From NCBI GenBank assembly GCA_020859995.1, contig JAJBVE010000127.1, forward strand, positions 1 to 35,813: a stretch of DNA of 35,813 nt, written 5' to 3'. Source of the stretch: Clostridiales bacterium. Lineage in GTDB: Bacteria; Bacillota; Clostridia; Lachnospirales; Lachnospiraceae. The position numbers and the translations under genes were made by a program. Below the pieces are notes generated by a model that ran no database searches, was not told where the DNA came from, and was given only the letters and a program-made list of their open reading frames with translations. Positions within the stretch are counted from its first letter, which is position 1. The number at the start of each line of letters is the position of its first letter. Positions 1-7,707 of the stretch are shown here, piece by piece.

Positions 1-83
1 GTGGGAAAATACAAGCATTTTTATCGCGAAAAGTTTTTATTCTTTAGCGCTGTCTGCATCGACGTTGTTAGCTGCAGAAATAA

Positions 84-1415
84 CTACAGGAATGGTGTCA
101 TATAAAAAGGCAGGCAAAAAATATCCTGATCCTTCCGGATGTCCTTTGTGTAAATCAGATAGCGGTTGCGGATTCTGGAGGAAAACTTTGTCTGAAAAGC
201 ATCCAGGGAAGCATGCGTCTGATAACCGGACGATTTCACCTCCAATGGGCAGATTTTTCCTTTCCTGGAAATCAGAAAGTCCACCTTATAGTTCTGCCGG
301 GATGTCTCCTTGGGAAATGTATAATAATACAGCTCATTTCCGGCCGTCTTCAGCATCTGCGCAACCATGCTCTCATAAAGATACCCCAAATCCGCACTCA
401 GGTGATCATTGAGAAGCTTTTCATAAATTTCATTTTCTGTATAATCGCTGTCCTTGAATGACAGCGTCACAAATAATCCCGTGTCAGCCAGAAAAAGCTT
501 ATACCGCCGCGGGTCTTTATGAAGAGCCATACCTACATTCGGGTTATCCGCATGATAAGCAATATTCACTGTCAGAGAATCCTGCATATCTGCTATAATT
601 TCCCTGACCCGCTCCTCTTTCTCACCGGCAATCACACTGGACACCTGATAGCGCGAAGCATTTTTGTGAAGCTCGGCAGGTATCGCATCAAACAGCATCC
701 CCGCGCGGCCTGACGGGTCTATTTTTCTGAAATCATCCTCATACAGCTCCAGAATGCTTCTCTTCATCTGGTCGACAATACTCATGTTGTTGGTTGAAAG
801 ATAGGTGTCTACCGCCTGCGGCATCCCTCCTACCAGCATATAAAGACGGAAGTCCCGCATCAGGCGCCTGTTCATGGCGTCGCCAAGAGGTCTCATCTTC
901 TCATAAGCCTCGCGCAGCAGCGGAATCGTTGCCTGATCTCCCAGTGCCCACCGAAATTCCTCATAATCCAGCGGATAGAGAGTCAGCCGGGTCTCTTCAC
1001 TCGGGATTACAATATTGTTAATATTCTTTTTGATAGAAAGCAAAGAGCCTGTCTCAATATAATCATACCTTCCGTCTTTCACCAGATGCTTGATTGCCTG
1101 TCTGGCCAGAGGCTGCGCCTGCACCTCATCAAAAATAATCACTGATTTCCGCACCGTCAGGTTCACATGGTAAATCATTTGCAGGCGCAAAAACAAAAAA
1201 TTCAGATCAGACAAATCACTGAACAGATCATTTACCTCCTGCGACGCTACAGAAAAATCAATCAGAATATAACTTTCGTATTCTTTTTTAGCAAATTCCT
1301 CCGCCAGAGTCGATTTCCCTACCCGCCGCGCGCCTTTAATCAGCAGGGCTGTCTTTCCATTAAATCCGCTTTTCCAGTCGAGCATTTTATCGTACAATTT
1401 TCTTTTAAATATCAT
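84..1415 (-). CDS. AAA_14 / DUF4143 family ATPase
   Basis: P-loop ATPase of the AAA_14 plus DUF4143 type, about 443 residues, cytoplasmic; the cellular role of this family is poorly defined. The N-terminal half has Walker A GARRVGKST (about residues 28-36) and Walker B SVIIFDEVQA. A middle helical part has GGMPQAVDTYL, typical of the family, and the C-terminal DUF4143 part ends in a nuclease-like segment (KVDFLISRKG, then PLEVKSSG) resembling a PD-(D/E)XK fold. I chose the ATG at 1415 over an in-frame GTG at 1424 because AAGGTG lies about 8 bases upstream of the ATG. The gene stands apart from the sugar genes and has its own promoter, built into three 33-bp-spaced repeats (1455-1539). It is a distant paralogue of the ATPase at 16282-17636. 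Family assignment is firm; function is not. Confidence 0.9.
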   Translation of the reverse strand: MIFKRKLYDKMLDWKSGFNGKTALLIKGARRVGKSTLAEEFAKKEYESYILIDFSVASQEVNDLFSDLSDLNFLFLRLQMIYHVNLTVRKSVIIFDEVQAQPLARQAIKHLVKDGRYDYIETGSLLSIKKNINNIVIPSEETRLTLYPLDYEEFRWALGDQATIPLLREAYEKMRPLGDAMNRRLMRDFRLYMLVGGMPQAVDTYLSTNNMSIVDQMKRSILELYEDDFRKIDPSGRAGMLFDAIPAELHKNASRYQVSSVIAGEKEERVREIIADMQDSLTVNIAYHADNPNVGMALHKDPRRYKLFLADTGLFVTLSFKDSDYTENEIYEKLLNDHLSADLGYLYESMVAQMLKTAGNELYYYTFPKETSRQNYKVDFLISRKGKICPLEVKSSGYQTHASLDAFQTKFSSRIRNRYLIYTKDIRKDQDIFCLPFYMTPFL

Positions 1416-1454
1416 GAAAATCACCTTCTTTACATACTTCCGGAATTATTTTTT

Positions 1455-1539
1455 GCCAAAAATCCCGGTTTTCAAAATAGCTATTATGCCGAAAATCCCG
1501 GTTTTTATATGCTATTATATGCCGAAAATCCCGGTTTTT
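1455..1539. repeat. Three direct repeats, 33-bp period, upstream of ATPase
   Basis: Three copies of GCCGAAAATCCCGGTTTT (the first has A in place of G at the fourth position) begin at 1455, 1488 and 1521, exactly 33 bp apart. CTATTAT lies next to the two upstream copies. On the minus strand the farthest copy forms the spacer of the ATPase promoter and the other two fall in the 5' leader. The layout suggests a repressor or self-regulator binding one face of the DNA about every three helical turns. Function is inferred. Confidence 0.85.
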
Positions 1540-1542
1540 CAA
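1514..1542 (-). promoter_or_regulatory. Sigma-A promoter of DUF4143 ATPase
   Basis: Minus-strand TTGAAA (1537-1542), a 17-bp spacer and TATAAT (1514-1519). The spacer is one copy of the 33-bp-period repeat, so a protein bound there would block RNA polymerase. The leader to the ATG at 1415 is about 90 nt. Confidence 0.65.
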
Positions 1543-1634
1543 GTATGTAATTGCTCTTCAGGAAGAACAGCCAATCATAAGCGCTAAAAAATCAAGCAAA
1601 GGGCGGCGCCGGCAGCGAAACGCCGTTATGAATC

Positions 1635-2468
1635 CTAATCCATCAGCTTCATCAGCACGCGGGCATACATTTCATGTCCTGTCTTCGAGGGATGATTCAT
1701 TCCGTTTGCCAAAAGTGCTTTCACCGGATATCCTGCGGCCTTATAGGCTTCCCAGACAGCGTAGGTGTCAGCAAGACATACGTCCTCCAAAACCGCAAGC
1801 TCCCGAATTACCTGTACACGGTCCCACAGAGTGCAGTCTGTATCTGTATTAATATAAGGAATATCCATATTGGGAGTCATAAGCACGATGTCTGCTTTCG
1901 TCTCGTTTTTTACCGCGCTGACTACTTCACGCAGAAGCTTTTTGTACGCTTCTGTATTCCCGCATTCCTTTCCCCAGTTCAGAGAACCGTTGATCAGTAC
2001 AAGATCCGGCTGATAGCGTATGACATCCCGGTAGAGTCTTTTTTGCATGCCGTACATGGTATCACCGGCTATTCCGGAATTGACAGTGCTTACGGACGTC
2101 TGCTCGTATTTATCAATCAAATGGGCACGGAAACGCTCCAGATAGCATTCACGTGCGTCGGTAATCTCCAGCACATCCTGCTCGCCGAATTCCCCTCTGT
2201 TTACTTTATCATAGAGCGTTTGGGGATCCCCTGCAAATTCAAAATGACCCGCTGTGACACTGTCGCCAAGAGCGACAATAACCGGGTTTTTCCGCTCCAG
2301 TCCGTCTGCAGCCGGACCGAAGGGGCCAAAAACAGAAAGTGCTCCGCGATTTTCCCGCATCACCTTTTTGAACTGCTCCGGCCGTTTGGAGCTGACCGCA
2401 TCAGCCGCATCCGTAATTTCCAGCGCCTTTTTTGCATATTCCTCTGGTGTTTCATAATTTGTCTTCAT
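1635..2468 (-). CDS. SGNH/GDSL-type hydrolase (probable carbohydrate esterase)
   Basis: Protein of 277 residues with the SGNH hydrolase blocks: GDSVTAGH (block I, nucleophile Ser, about residues 68-75), GIAGDTMYG (block II Gly), LINGSLNWG (block III region, with Asn) and GMNHPSKTGH near the C-terminus (block V His). No signal peptide, so it acts in the cytoplasm. Members of this family often remove acetyl groups from plant oligosaccharides. In this operon a deacetylating role on an imported glycoside is plausible but not shown. The ATG at 2468 has GGAGG about 9 bases upstream. It follows the SDR gene by 34 nt and is the last catabolic gene of set A. Downstream at about 1584-1626 is a GC-rich fold followed at a distance by Ts on the minus strand, a weak terminator candidate. 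Confidence 0.8.
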   Translation of the reverse strand: MKTNYETPEEYAKKALEITDAADAVSSKRPEQFKKVMRENRGALSVFGPFGPAADGLERKNPVIVALGDSVTAGHFEFAGDPQTLYDKVNRGEFGEQDVLEITDARECYLERFRAHLIDKYEQTSVSTVNSGIAGDTMYGMQKRLYRDVIRYQPDLVLINGSLNWGKECGNTEAYKKLLREVVSAVKNETKADIVLMTPNMDIPYINTDTDCTLWDRVQVIRELAVLEDVCLADTYAVWEAYKAAGYPVKALLANGMNHPSKTGHEMYARVLMKLMD

Positions 2469-2502
2469 ATATGCATTCCTCCGTATTTTATGTATGTTTC
2501 AC

Positions 2503-3354
2503 TTATACCCCTGAATACGCCTGGAATCCGCCGTCGATCGGAAGCACGACTCCGGTGATGAATCCGGCTGCCTCATTGTTTACCAGAAACAGAAGTGCGC
2601 CCTCCAGATCCTTTGGCTCCCCGAAGCGTCCCATCGGTGTGCCCGCGAGGATCCGGCCGGTCCGTTCGGTCGGTGTGCCGTCCTCATGAAACAGAAGCTT
2701 CGCATTCTGTTTGGTCGAGAAAAAGCCCGGCGCGATCGCGTTGACGCGAATGCCCTCTTTGGAAAAATGCACCGCGAGCCACTGAGTAAAGTTGGATACT
2801 GCGGCTTTTGCGCCGGAATAAGCCGGGATCTTAGTCAGCGGCGTAAAGGCGTTCATGGAGCTGATATTGATGATATTGCAGCCGCTCCGCCCGACCATCT
2901 GCCGCGCAAATGCCTGTGTGGGAAGAAGTGTGCCGATAAAATTCAGACTGAATACTGCCTCTACGCCCTCCTCGGAGAGGTCAAAAAAGCTCTGTGTATC
3001 TGCGTCAAGATCGCCTGCTTCAAAAAATTCCTTGTCGGTCTGCGCCTTCGGATTGTTGCCTCCCGCACCGTTTACCAGAATATCACACGGCCCGAGATCT
3101 TTTTTGACCTGCTCTGCCACTGCCAGACAGGTGTCCTTCTCCAGTACGTTGCACTTGTACGCCTTCGCACTTCCTCCTTCCGCATTGATTTCGGCAGCAA
3201 ATCGTTCGATTGCATCTGTGCTCCTGTTCAAGAGCGCCACCTTCGCGCCCGCACGTGCAAGTGTCTTTGCCAGGTCGCTGCACAGCACGCCGCCGGCGCC
3301 GGTGACCACCGCTACCTTGCCGCTCAGATCCGTATCGATTACATTCTTTCTCAT
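2503..3354 (-). CDS. SDR family NAD(P)-dependent oxidoreductase (mannonate/fructuronate oxidoreductase-like)
   Basis: Classical short-chain dehydrogenase of 283 residues. The Rossmann glycine motif near residues 15-22 reads TGAGGVLC, so the last glycine of TGxxxGxG is Cys. NGAGG follows beta-4; catalytic Ser is in INISSMNAF and Tyr/Lys in AYSGAKAAV. The C-terminal PMGRFGEPKDLEGALLFLV and DGGF blocks are typical. The whole sequence resembles the clostridial SDRs annotated as D-mannonate oxidoreductase or fructuronate reductase, but that substrate is recalled from the family and not demonstrated. In a rhamnoside locus it may act on a released sugar or sugar acid. An upstream in-frame ATG (3408) lacks a ribosome binding site; the ATG at 3354 has AGAGGA 7 bases upstream. 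It sits between the HAD and esterase genes in the same direction. Confidence 0.85.
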   Translation of the reverse strand: MRKNVIDTDLSGKVAVVTGAGGVLCSDLAKTLARAGAKVALLNRSTDAIERFAAEINAEGGSAKAYKCNVLEKDTCLAVAEQVKKDLGPCDILVNGAGGNNPKAQTDKEFFEAGDLDADTQSFFDLSEEGVEAVFSLNFIGTLLPTQAFARQMVGRSGCNIINISSMNAFTPLTKIPAYSGAKAAVSNFTQWLAVHFSKEGIRVNAIAPGFFSTKQNAKLLFHEDGTPTERTGRILAGTPMGRFGEPKDLEGALLFLVNNEAAGFITGVVLPIDGGFQAYSGV

Positions 3355-3440
3355 GTCAAATTCCTCTTTTCGTGCAGAAAATACTTCATAACTGTTCCGT
3401 ACCTTCACAAAATATAACTTATCACACGTACTTCATTTCT

Positions 3441-4301
3441 TCAATTCCCCAAATTCTTCGTAAACGCTTCGATTTTCTCTTGCTGATAAGTGCCTCCGTA
3501 GCTGCCTTCAAGCAGACGCGCAAATCCTTCCGAAGCAAGCTCCGCCCAGCTTTCTTTCTCATGCTTTACAAGAATCGGATAGTAGTATACACCATTTTTC
3601 TGTGCCGCGCTCAAGTCTCCCGGAGCGTCGCCGCACATCAGAATATGGTCTTTATCATAACCCTTTTTTACCAGTTCTTCTATACAATGCGCCTTGCTGC
3701 CTGCGTCCTGCGCAAGCACAAGATCCGTGTGCCCCAGCAGCCCGTACAAAACCCATTCTTCCATCACAGCGTCAATATTTGCGCTGGATACTACCGCTAC
3801 ATCCGCCTGCTGATGAATCAGGGCAAGGGCAGCCTCCACTCCTTCAAATGGTTTCTTATCCTCCTGTGTCAGCTCTTTAATGGAATTGTTGACTGCCTTG
3901 CTCCAGGAAAGTGCTTTTTCCAGACACACATGGCTGCATTCCTGTGCCTGATTCCGCCTGATTTCTCTTTCCAGGGCATCATTGGAAAGCTCCGGTGTTG
4001 TATTTACCCATGTTTCCAGCGCCTCTAAGTCATCAATGCTGCAGTAGTTTTCATGAATTTCCCGCAGCATCAGCGCCAGCCCTTTAAACCGGTTAATCCC
4101 CCGGGTCATGCTGTACAGATTGATCTCGTTCCATCGAGTCAGAATTTCCTCCCGCCATTTGTTCAGATTCCACTCATCCACCATACAAGGGCCAAAGCAG
4201 CGAATATGCTTGATGTCCATTGTATCCATCGCGCAGCCATCGCTGTCTACACAGACCAGAAAGTCTTTTTTCTTTGTAAATTGAGTTAATGTGTCCGGCA
4301 T
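3441..4301 (-). CDS. HAD superfamily hydrolase (phosphatase)
   Basis: Haloacid-dehalogenase-like hydrolase of 286 residues. Motif I is VDSDGCAMDT (about residues 18-27: nucleophile Asp and acid Asp two residues on), motif II VVSSAN, motif III probably the Lys in the segment after LGHTDLV, and motif IV MCGDAPGDLSAA with the Mg-binding acidic pair. The long insert after motif I is a helical C1-type cap, as in phosphonatase or beta-phosphoglucomutase. In a locus with GH65 phosphorylases a sugar-phosphate substrate is attractive. However, it lies in the other gene set, and the cap lacks features that would let me call beta-phosphoglucomutase. The ATG has AGGAGG 6 bases upstream. The 285-nt gap separating it from the GH78 gene is filled with degenerate repeats. 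Confidence 0.82.
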   Translation of the reverse strand: MPDTLTQFTKKKDFLVCVDSDGCAMDTMDIKHIRCFGPCMVDEWNLNKWREEILTRWNEINLYSMTRGINRFKGLALMLREIHENYCSIDDLEALETWVNTTPELSNDALEREIRRNQAQECSHVCLEKALSWSKAVNNSIKELTQEDKKPFEGVEAALALIHQQADVAVVSSANIDAVMEEWVLYGLLGHTDLVLAQDAGSKAHCIEELVKKGYDKDHILMCGDAPGDLSAAQKNGVYYYPILVKHEKESWAELASEGFARLLEGSYGGTYQQEKIEAFTKNLGN

Positions 4302-4319
4302 GTCGAACCTCCTTTTCTG

Positions 4320-4586
4320 TTCGTTTTGTTCTGTTCGTGTCCCATAGTTTCCGTCTTGCTGCTCTCACTTCATAATTTCTGTCTCATAATCCCTGTCTCA
4401 CAGCTTCCTTCCCGTCTCATGGTTTTTCTTCTCATAGTTTCAAAGCTACAGCTTCCGCCTAATGATTTTCGCCCCACAGGCCCTAGCTCACCGTTTCCAT
4501 ACCGCCTTACAGCAGCCGTCTCACCATTCCGATCCCAGCGTTTCCATTCCATAAGTTTTCTCCATAGCTCCGGTCTCCAGTCTGTC
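4320..4586. repeat. Degenerate short tandem repeats between GH78 and HAD genes
   Basis: The whole gap is made of diverged units that on the minus strand centre on TATGAGACRGRAA, recurring about every 14-20 bases (clearest at 4370-4445). The sequence starts directly after the GH78 stop codon. A 60-codon ORF runs through it on the minus strand but shows only the repeat composition, so I do not call a gene. Confidence 0.6.
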
Positions 4587-7484
4587 TCATCTGTAAGAAA
4601 GCGTCACAGAATACTTTCCCCCGTATAAGCTACAGGCCTCTTCTTCCGGCAGTTCCATAACCGCGCTGCACCCATAAGGAATCTGCAGGAAATAAACGCA
4701 TTCATGATCCTTGATTTCCCAGCCGAAGCGGAATTCGCCCATCACGCTCTGGAAGCATCCGCTGATTTTGCCGATTCGGCGATCCGGGTGCGGGGCGAAG
4801 CGAACCTTCCGGAATCCAGGCTCCAGCGGGGAGAGTCCGGCAAGGTCACGATAAAGGTATTCGCACACTGCTCCATACGCATAGTGATTGAGACTGTTCA
4901 TGCCTTCCGGATTCAAATGTCCATCCTCAAGTACGCTGTTCCAGCGCTCCCAGATCGTTGTCGCTCCCATTTTTACCTGGTAAAGCCAGCCAGGCATATC
5001 TTCCTTTAGAAACACAGTCAGTGCATCGTCACAGAGGCCATGTTCCGCCAGAACTCTGCACAGATAAGCAGTTCCGATAAATCCGGTGTCCAGATGCATG
5101 CCATTATCCGCCAGTTTTTGATGCAGCTTCTGCAAAAGCGCATCCTTCCATTCGGGCCGGTAAAGTCCGAACATCAGCGCCAGCACATAGCCGGTCTGGG
5201 TATCCTGGGAGCAATTGCCTTCCTTATCATAAAAGTGATTCAAAAAGGATTCCCGGATCTCTTTTGCCAGTTTTTCCAGCGCAGCGGCATCTTCCTTATA
5301 ATCAAGTGCCTCCGCCGCCTTTTGCGTCAGCACGGTAGAATAGTAATAATAGGCGCTCGCGCAATAGTGAGGGTCCGTTTTTCCCATCGGGCCTGGTGCG
5401 GGATTGTCCAGCGCCAGCCAGTCTGCAAAATGAAAGCCGCTCAGCCACAGATGCTCTGGGGATTCCTGGGTCTGAATGTAGGAAATCCAGTCCCGCATCA
5501 CCGGATACTGCTCCCGGAGCAAAGAACGATCGCCATACATCTGATACAGGGTCCACGGAATGATCGTCGCGGCGTCGCCCCACGCACAGCTTCCGCCGGA
5601 TGAGCGGGCGCCGGGCATCAGATTGACCTTCGGATTGGGAATGATAAACGGGACACTCCCGTCCATCAGCTTCTGCTCTAAGGCCAGATCCTGCATAAAT
5701 TTAGCATAAAACGCGTCTGTGTCATAAAAATAACACGCTGTCCCACAGAAAATCTGTGCGTCGCCGGTCCATCCCATGCGCTCGTCGCGCTGCGGGCAGT
5801 CGGTCGGGATATCAATAAAATTGCCAATCTGTCCCCATCTTGCATTCTCAATCAGGCGGTTGACATCTGCCCGCCCGGTCCTAAGCCATCCGGTCCGCTC
5901 TCCTATCGAGGATAATACCAGCGCCTGAAATTCCGCCTTTTCCAGATCCGAAATCCCTCTGACGCGCAGATACCGGTAGCCATAGCAGGTAAAGTGAGGG
6001 CGGACGATCCTTCTGCTGCCATCCGAAATGTATTCATATCTGGCCTTTGCGGTCCGCAGATTGTCCCGATAAAATTCCCCATCCTGCATAAATTCCGCAC
6101 AGTCGACTTCGATCCGGGCACCGGCAGGCTCCTCACAGGCAAAGCAAAACCATCCGGCCAGATTCTGTCCAAAATCCAGCACCAAGTCTCCTGACGGAGT
6201 TTTTATAATTTCCTTTGGCGCAATTCTCTCCACAATCCGGATCGGAGGATTGGTGCGGGCGGTCAGCTTGTTCGTCATGTTTTCCGCGGTCTCTGCATCC
6301 AGCAGGATAGCCGGTGTCCAGTCCTCTCCCTTTTCCAGAGACGCGTCCCATACTTCCCCGTCATACATGGAGCTTTCCAGCACCGGACTCCGGCGGCAGA
6401 GCCAGTGCTCATCGCTTTCGCTGACCGTATTGTTCCTGCGAACTGCATCGTACCCACAGACCGTATCACCCACACAGGCCGCATCGCTCCCACAGGCTGC
6501 ATCGCTCCCACAAGACGCATCGCTCTCATAGGCCACATCGTTCCCGCAGGCTGCATCACTCCCATAGACCATATCTCCCACATGCAGCTCACACAGCAAT
6601 GTCATCTGGCTTCCATAGGTGCAGACACTGCCTCCTCCAAATCCAAATCGCCCCATATACCATCCGGGAGCAAGCAGGATCCGGAGCTCATTTTCGCCAT
6701 CCTGAATGTACTCGTCCAGCACCAGGGTCTGGTAGAAAATTCTCAGATCGTAGCTGTGATAGCCCGGAAGGAGAACCTCCTCGCCCACCTTTTGGCCATT
6801 GCAGTACAATTCATACAATCCCAGCCCGCAGATGTAGGCGCGCACCCGCTCCCCCTTACTGGCCTGAAATTTTGCGGCAAATACCGGGTGTTCCTCAAAA
6901 GGCGCGCAGATCCACTTCGCCTGCCAGGGCTCCTCCATTTTCGCGGTCTCAAAATACGCAGACTCACTGACAGAGATCTGTCCATCCTTCGTGACCGCAG
7001 ATACCCGCCAGTAATAACGGGTACGCGGTGCACAGGGGATCTGGATCTCCCAGTCCAGCAGATCCAGATTTTCCCATCCGCTGTCGTAAATCAGATGCTC
7101 CAGCCGGGGATCCAGGGCTATTTCTATTTTTGTCTTCTCAATCTCAAATACGCCAGTGTCTGGATTAGAAACGCCCATCCCAGCAGCGCCCATTCCGTCA
7201 ACATCCGTTCTGGCAGCCTCTGCTCTGATAGCCCTCACCCCGGCAGTACCTGTTCTGGCAGTACCTGCCTGATCAGCTCCCGGCTCGGAATTTTCCGTTC
7301 CAAATACACCTGTCGTATTTGCATCTGCCGCATCGCCGCCTGCTCCGCAAGTCCAAACCTCATCATCCCCCGTTCCGTCAGGATCTCTTTCATCAAAGCA
7401 ATACCGCCAGGACAGAGAAATCCTGCGCAGGTCGTACCCGACCGGATTCTCCAGATGATTACACCGCAAATGTCTTATTATCAT
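4587..7484 (-). CDS. GH78 alpha-L-rhamnosidase with in-frame repeat insertions
   Basis: Glycoside hydrolase family 78 enzyme of 965 residues that releases terminal alpha-L-rhamnose by an inverting mechanism. Layout: N-terminal fibronectin/jelly-roll beta domains (about 1-430), the (alpha/alpha)6 barrel (about 500-860) and a C-terminal beta domain. Diagnostic motifs are PTDCPQRDERMGWTGDAQ, whose Glu in DERMGW is the expected general acid, and TTIWERWNSVLEDG with the expected base Glu. No signal peptide: cytoplasmic. Two low-complexity stretches are not family sequence. One is at about residues 65-102 (pentapeptides rich in G, T, A, R), the other at about 305-352 (hexapeptides like ACGSDA). The second falls where homologues, including the paralogue at 30561-33560, have a short beta-turn. 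The ATG at 7484 has AGGAGG about 11 bases upstream. Confidence 0.93.
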   Translation of the reverse strand: MIIRHLRCNHLENPVGYDLRRISLSWRYCFDERDPDGTGDDEVWTCGAGGDAADANTTGVFGTENSEPGADQAGTARTGTAGVRAIRAEAARTDVDGMGAAGMGVSNPDTGVFEIEKTKIEIALDPRLEHLIYDSGWENLDLLDWEIQIPCAPRTRYYWRVSAVTKDGQISVSESAYFETAKMEEPWQAKWICAPFEEHPVFAAKFQASKGERVRAYICGLGLYELYCNGQKVGEEVLLPGYHSYDLRIFYQTLVLDEYIQDGENELRILLAPGWYMGRFGFGGGSVCTYGSQMTLLCELHVGDMVYGSDAACGNDVAYESDASCGSDAACGSDAACVGDTVCGYDAVRRNNTVSESDEHWLCRRSPVLESSMYDGEVWDASLEKGEDWTPAILLDAETAENMTNKLTARTNPPIRIVERIAPKEIIKTPSGDLVLDFGQNLAGWFCFACEEPAGARIEVDCAEFMQDGEFYRDNLRTAKARYEYISDGSRRIVRPHFTCYGYRYLRVRGISDLEKAEFQALVLSSIGERTGWLRTGRADVNRLIENARWGQIGNFIDIPTDCPQRDERMGWTGDAQIFCGTACYFYDTDAFYAKFMQDLALEQKLMDGSVPFIIPNPKVNLMPGARSSGGSCAWGDAATIIPWTLYQMYGDRSLLREQYPVMRDWISYIQTQESPEHLWLSGFHFADWLALDNPAPGPMGKTDPHYCASAYYYYSTVLTQKAAEALDYKEDAAALEKLAKEIRESFLNHFYDKEGNCSQDTQTGYVLALMFGLYRPEWKDALLQKLHQKLADNGMHLDTGFIGTAYLCRVLAEHGLCDDALTVFLKEDMPGWLYQVKMGATTIWERWNSVLEDGHLNPEGMNSLNHYAYGAVCEYLYRDLAGLSPLEPGFRKVRFAPHPDRRIGKISGCFQSVMGEFRFGWEIKDHECVYFLQIPYGCSAVMELPEEEACSLYGGKYSVTLSYR
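6427..6570. repeat. 18-bp in-frame minisatellite in GH78 gene (8 units)
   Basis: Eight consecutive 18-bp units, each like GCATCGCTCCCACAGGCT on the plus strand, start at 6427 and repeat without a length change to 6570. A partial ninth follows. On the coding strand they give hexapeptides near ACGSDA. Point differences between units are common, but no indels break the frame. Confidence 0.9.
7182..7286. repeat. 15-bp in-frame minisatellite in GH78 gene
   Basis: About seven 15-bp units. The clearest two are GGCAGTACCTGTTCT (7242-7256) and GGCAGTACCTGCCTG (7257-7271); flanking units at 7212, 7227 and 7272 keep the 15-bp register with more changes. They encode pentapeptides such as GTAGV and GTART in the N-terminal beta region of the rhamnosidase. 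Confidence 0.75.
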
Positions 7485-7687
7485 GATTTTTCTCGCCTCC
7501 TGCCAAGCAACACATAAAAGCTCCCTGCCTCCGTCTTTCCGATCATGATGCGGAGGTACTCAGCTCCCAAATTATCAATCAGCCGCTTTACCAGAAAATG
7601 CGCGAAAGCCCTACACCCCCGCGCATTCTGTTTATCAGTCTCTATTCGTGTTTCATCGCCCAGCCCGTTCCAATCCGCCTGAACCAC
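7481..7687 (-). CDS. Possible small protein overlapping the GH78 start (uncertain)
   Basis: A 68-codon frame starting at a GTG with AGGTGA just upstream (spacing only about 4). It ends in a TGA that overlaps the GH78 ATG (ATGA), the layout of translationally coupled genes. The C-terminal part (KRLIDNLGAEYLRIMIG) looks protein-like, but I recognise no family. It could equally be a chance frame in the 223-nt gap between the GH3 and GH78 genes, or a decayed fragment. Confidence 0.25.
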   Translation of the reverse strand: MVQADWNGLGDETRIETDKQNARGCRAFAHFLVKRLIDNLGAEYLRIMIGKTEAGSFYVLLGRRREKS

Positions 7688-7707
7688 AAATCACCTGTCA
7701 GCAATCA

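Noticed and set aside
1-83. Terminator or gene end at the left edge
   Set aside because: The sequence after the ATPase stop has A/T runs but no stable stem; nothing can be supported.
1674-2558. 294-codon plus-strand ORF
   Set aside because: Antisense to the SGNH gene with no family motifs or ribosome binding site; a shadow frame of the biased coding strand.
4370-4552. 60-codon minus-strand ORF in the GH78-HAD gap
   Set aside because: Only encodes the degenerate repeat composition (Met-Arg-Arg runs) and has no ribosome binding site.
6427-6570. CRISPR array
   Set aside because: Units are contiguous without spacers, differ from each other, are 18 bp long and lie in frame inside a GH78 gene; no cas genes nearby. 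The same holds for the arrays at 23618, 20933 and 28562.
6405-7517. 370-codon plus-strand ORF
   Set aside because: Antisense to GH78; its periodic Thr/Gly/Ile pattern is the 18-bp repeat read on the other strand.
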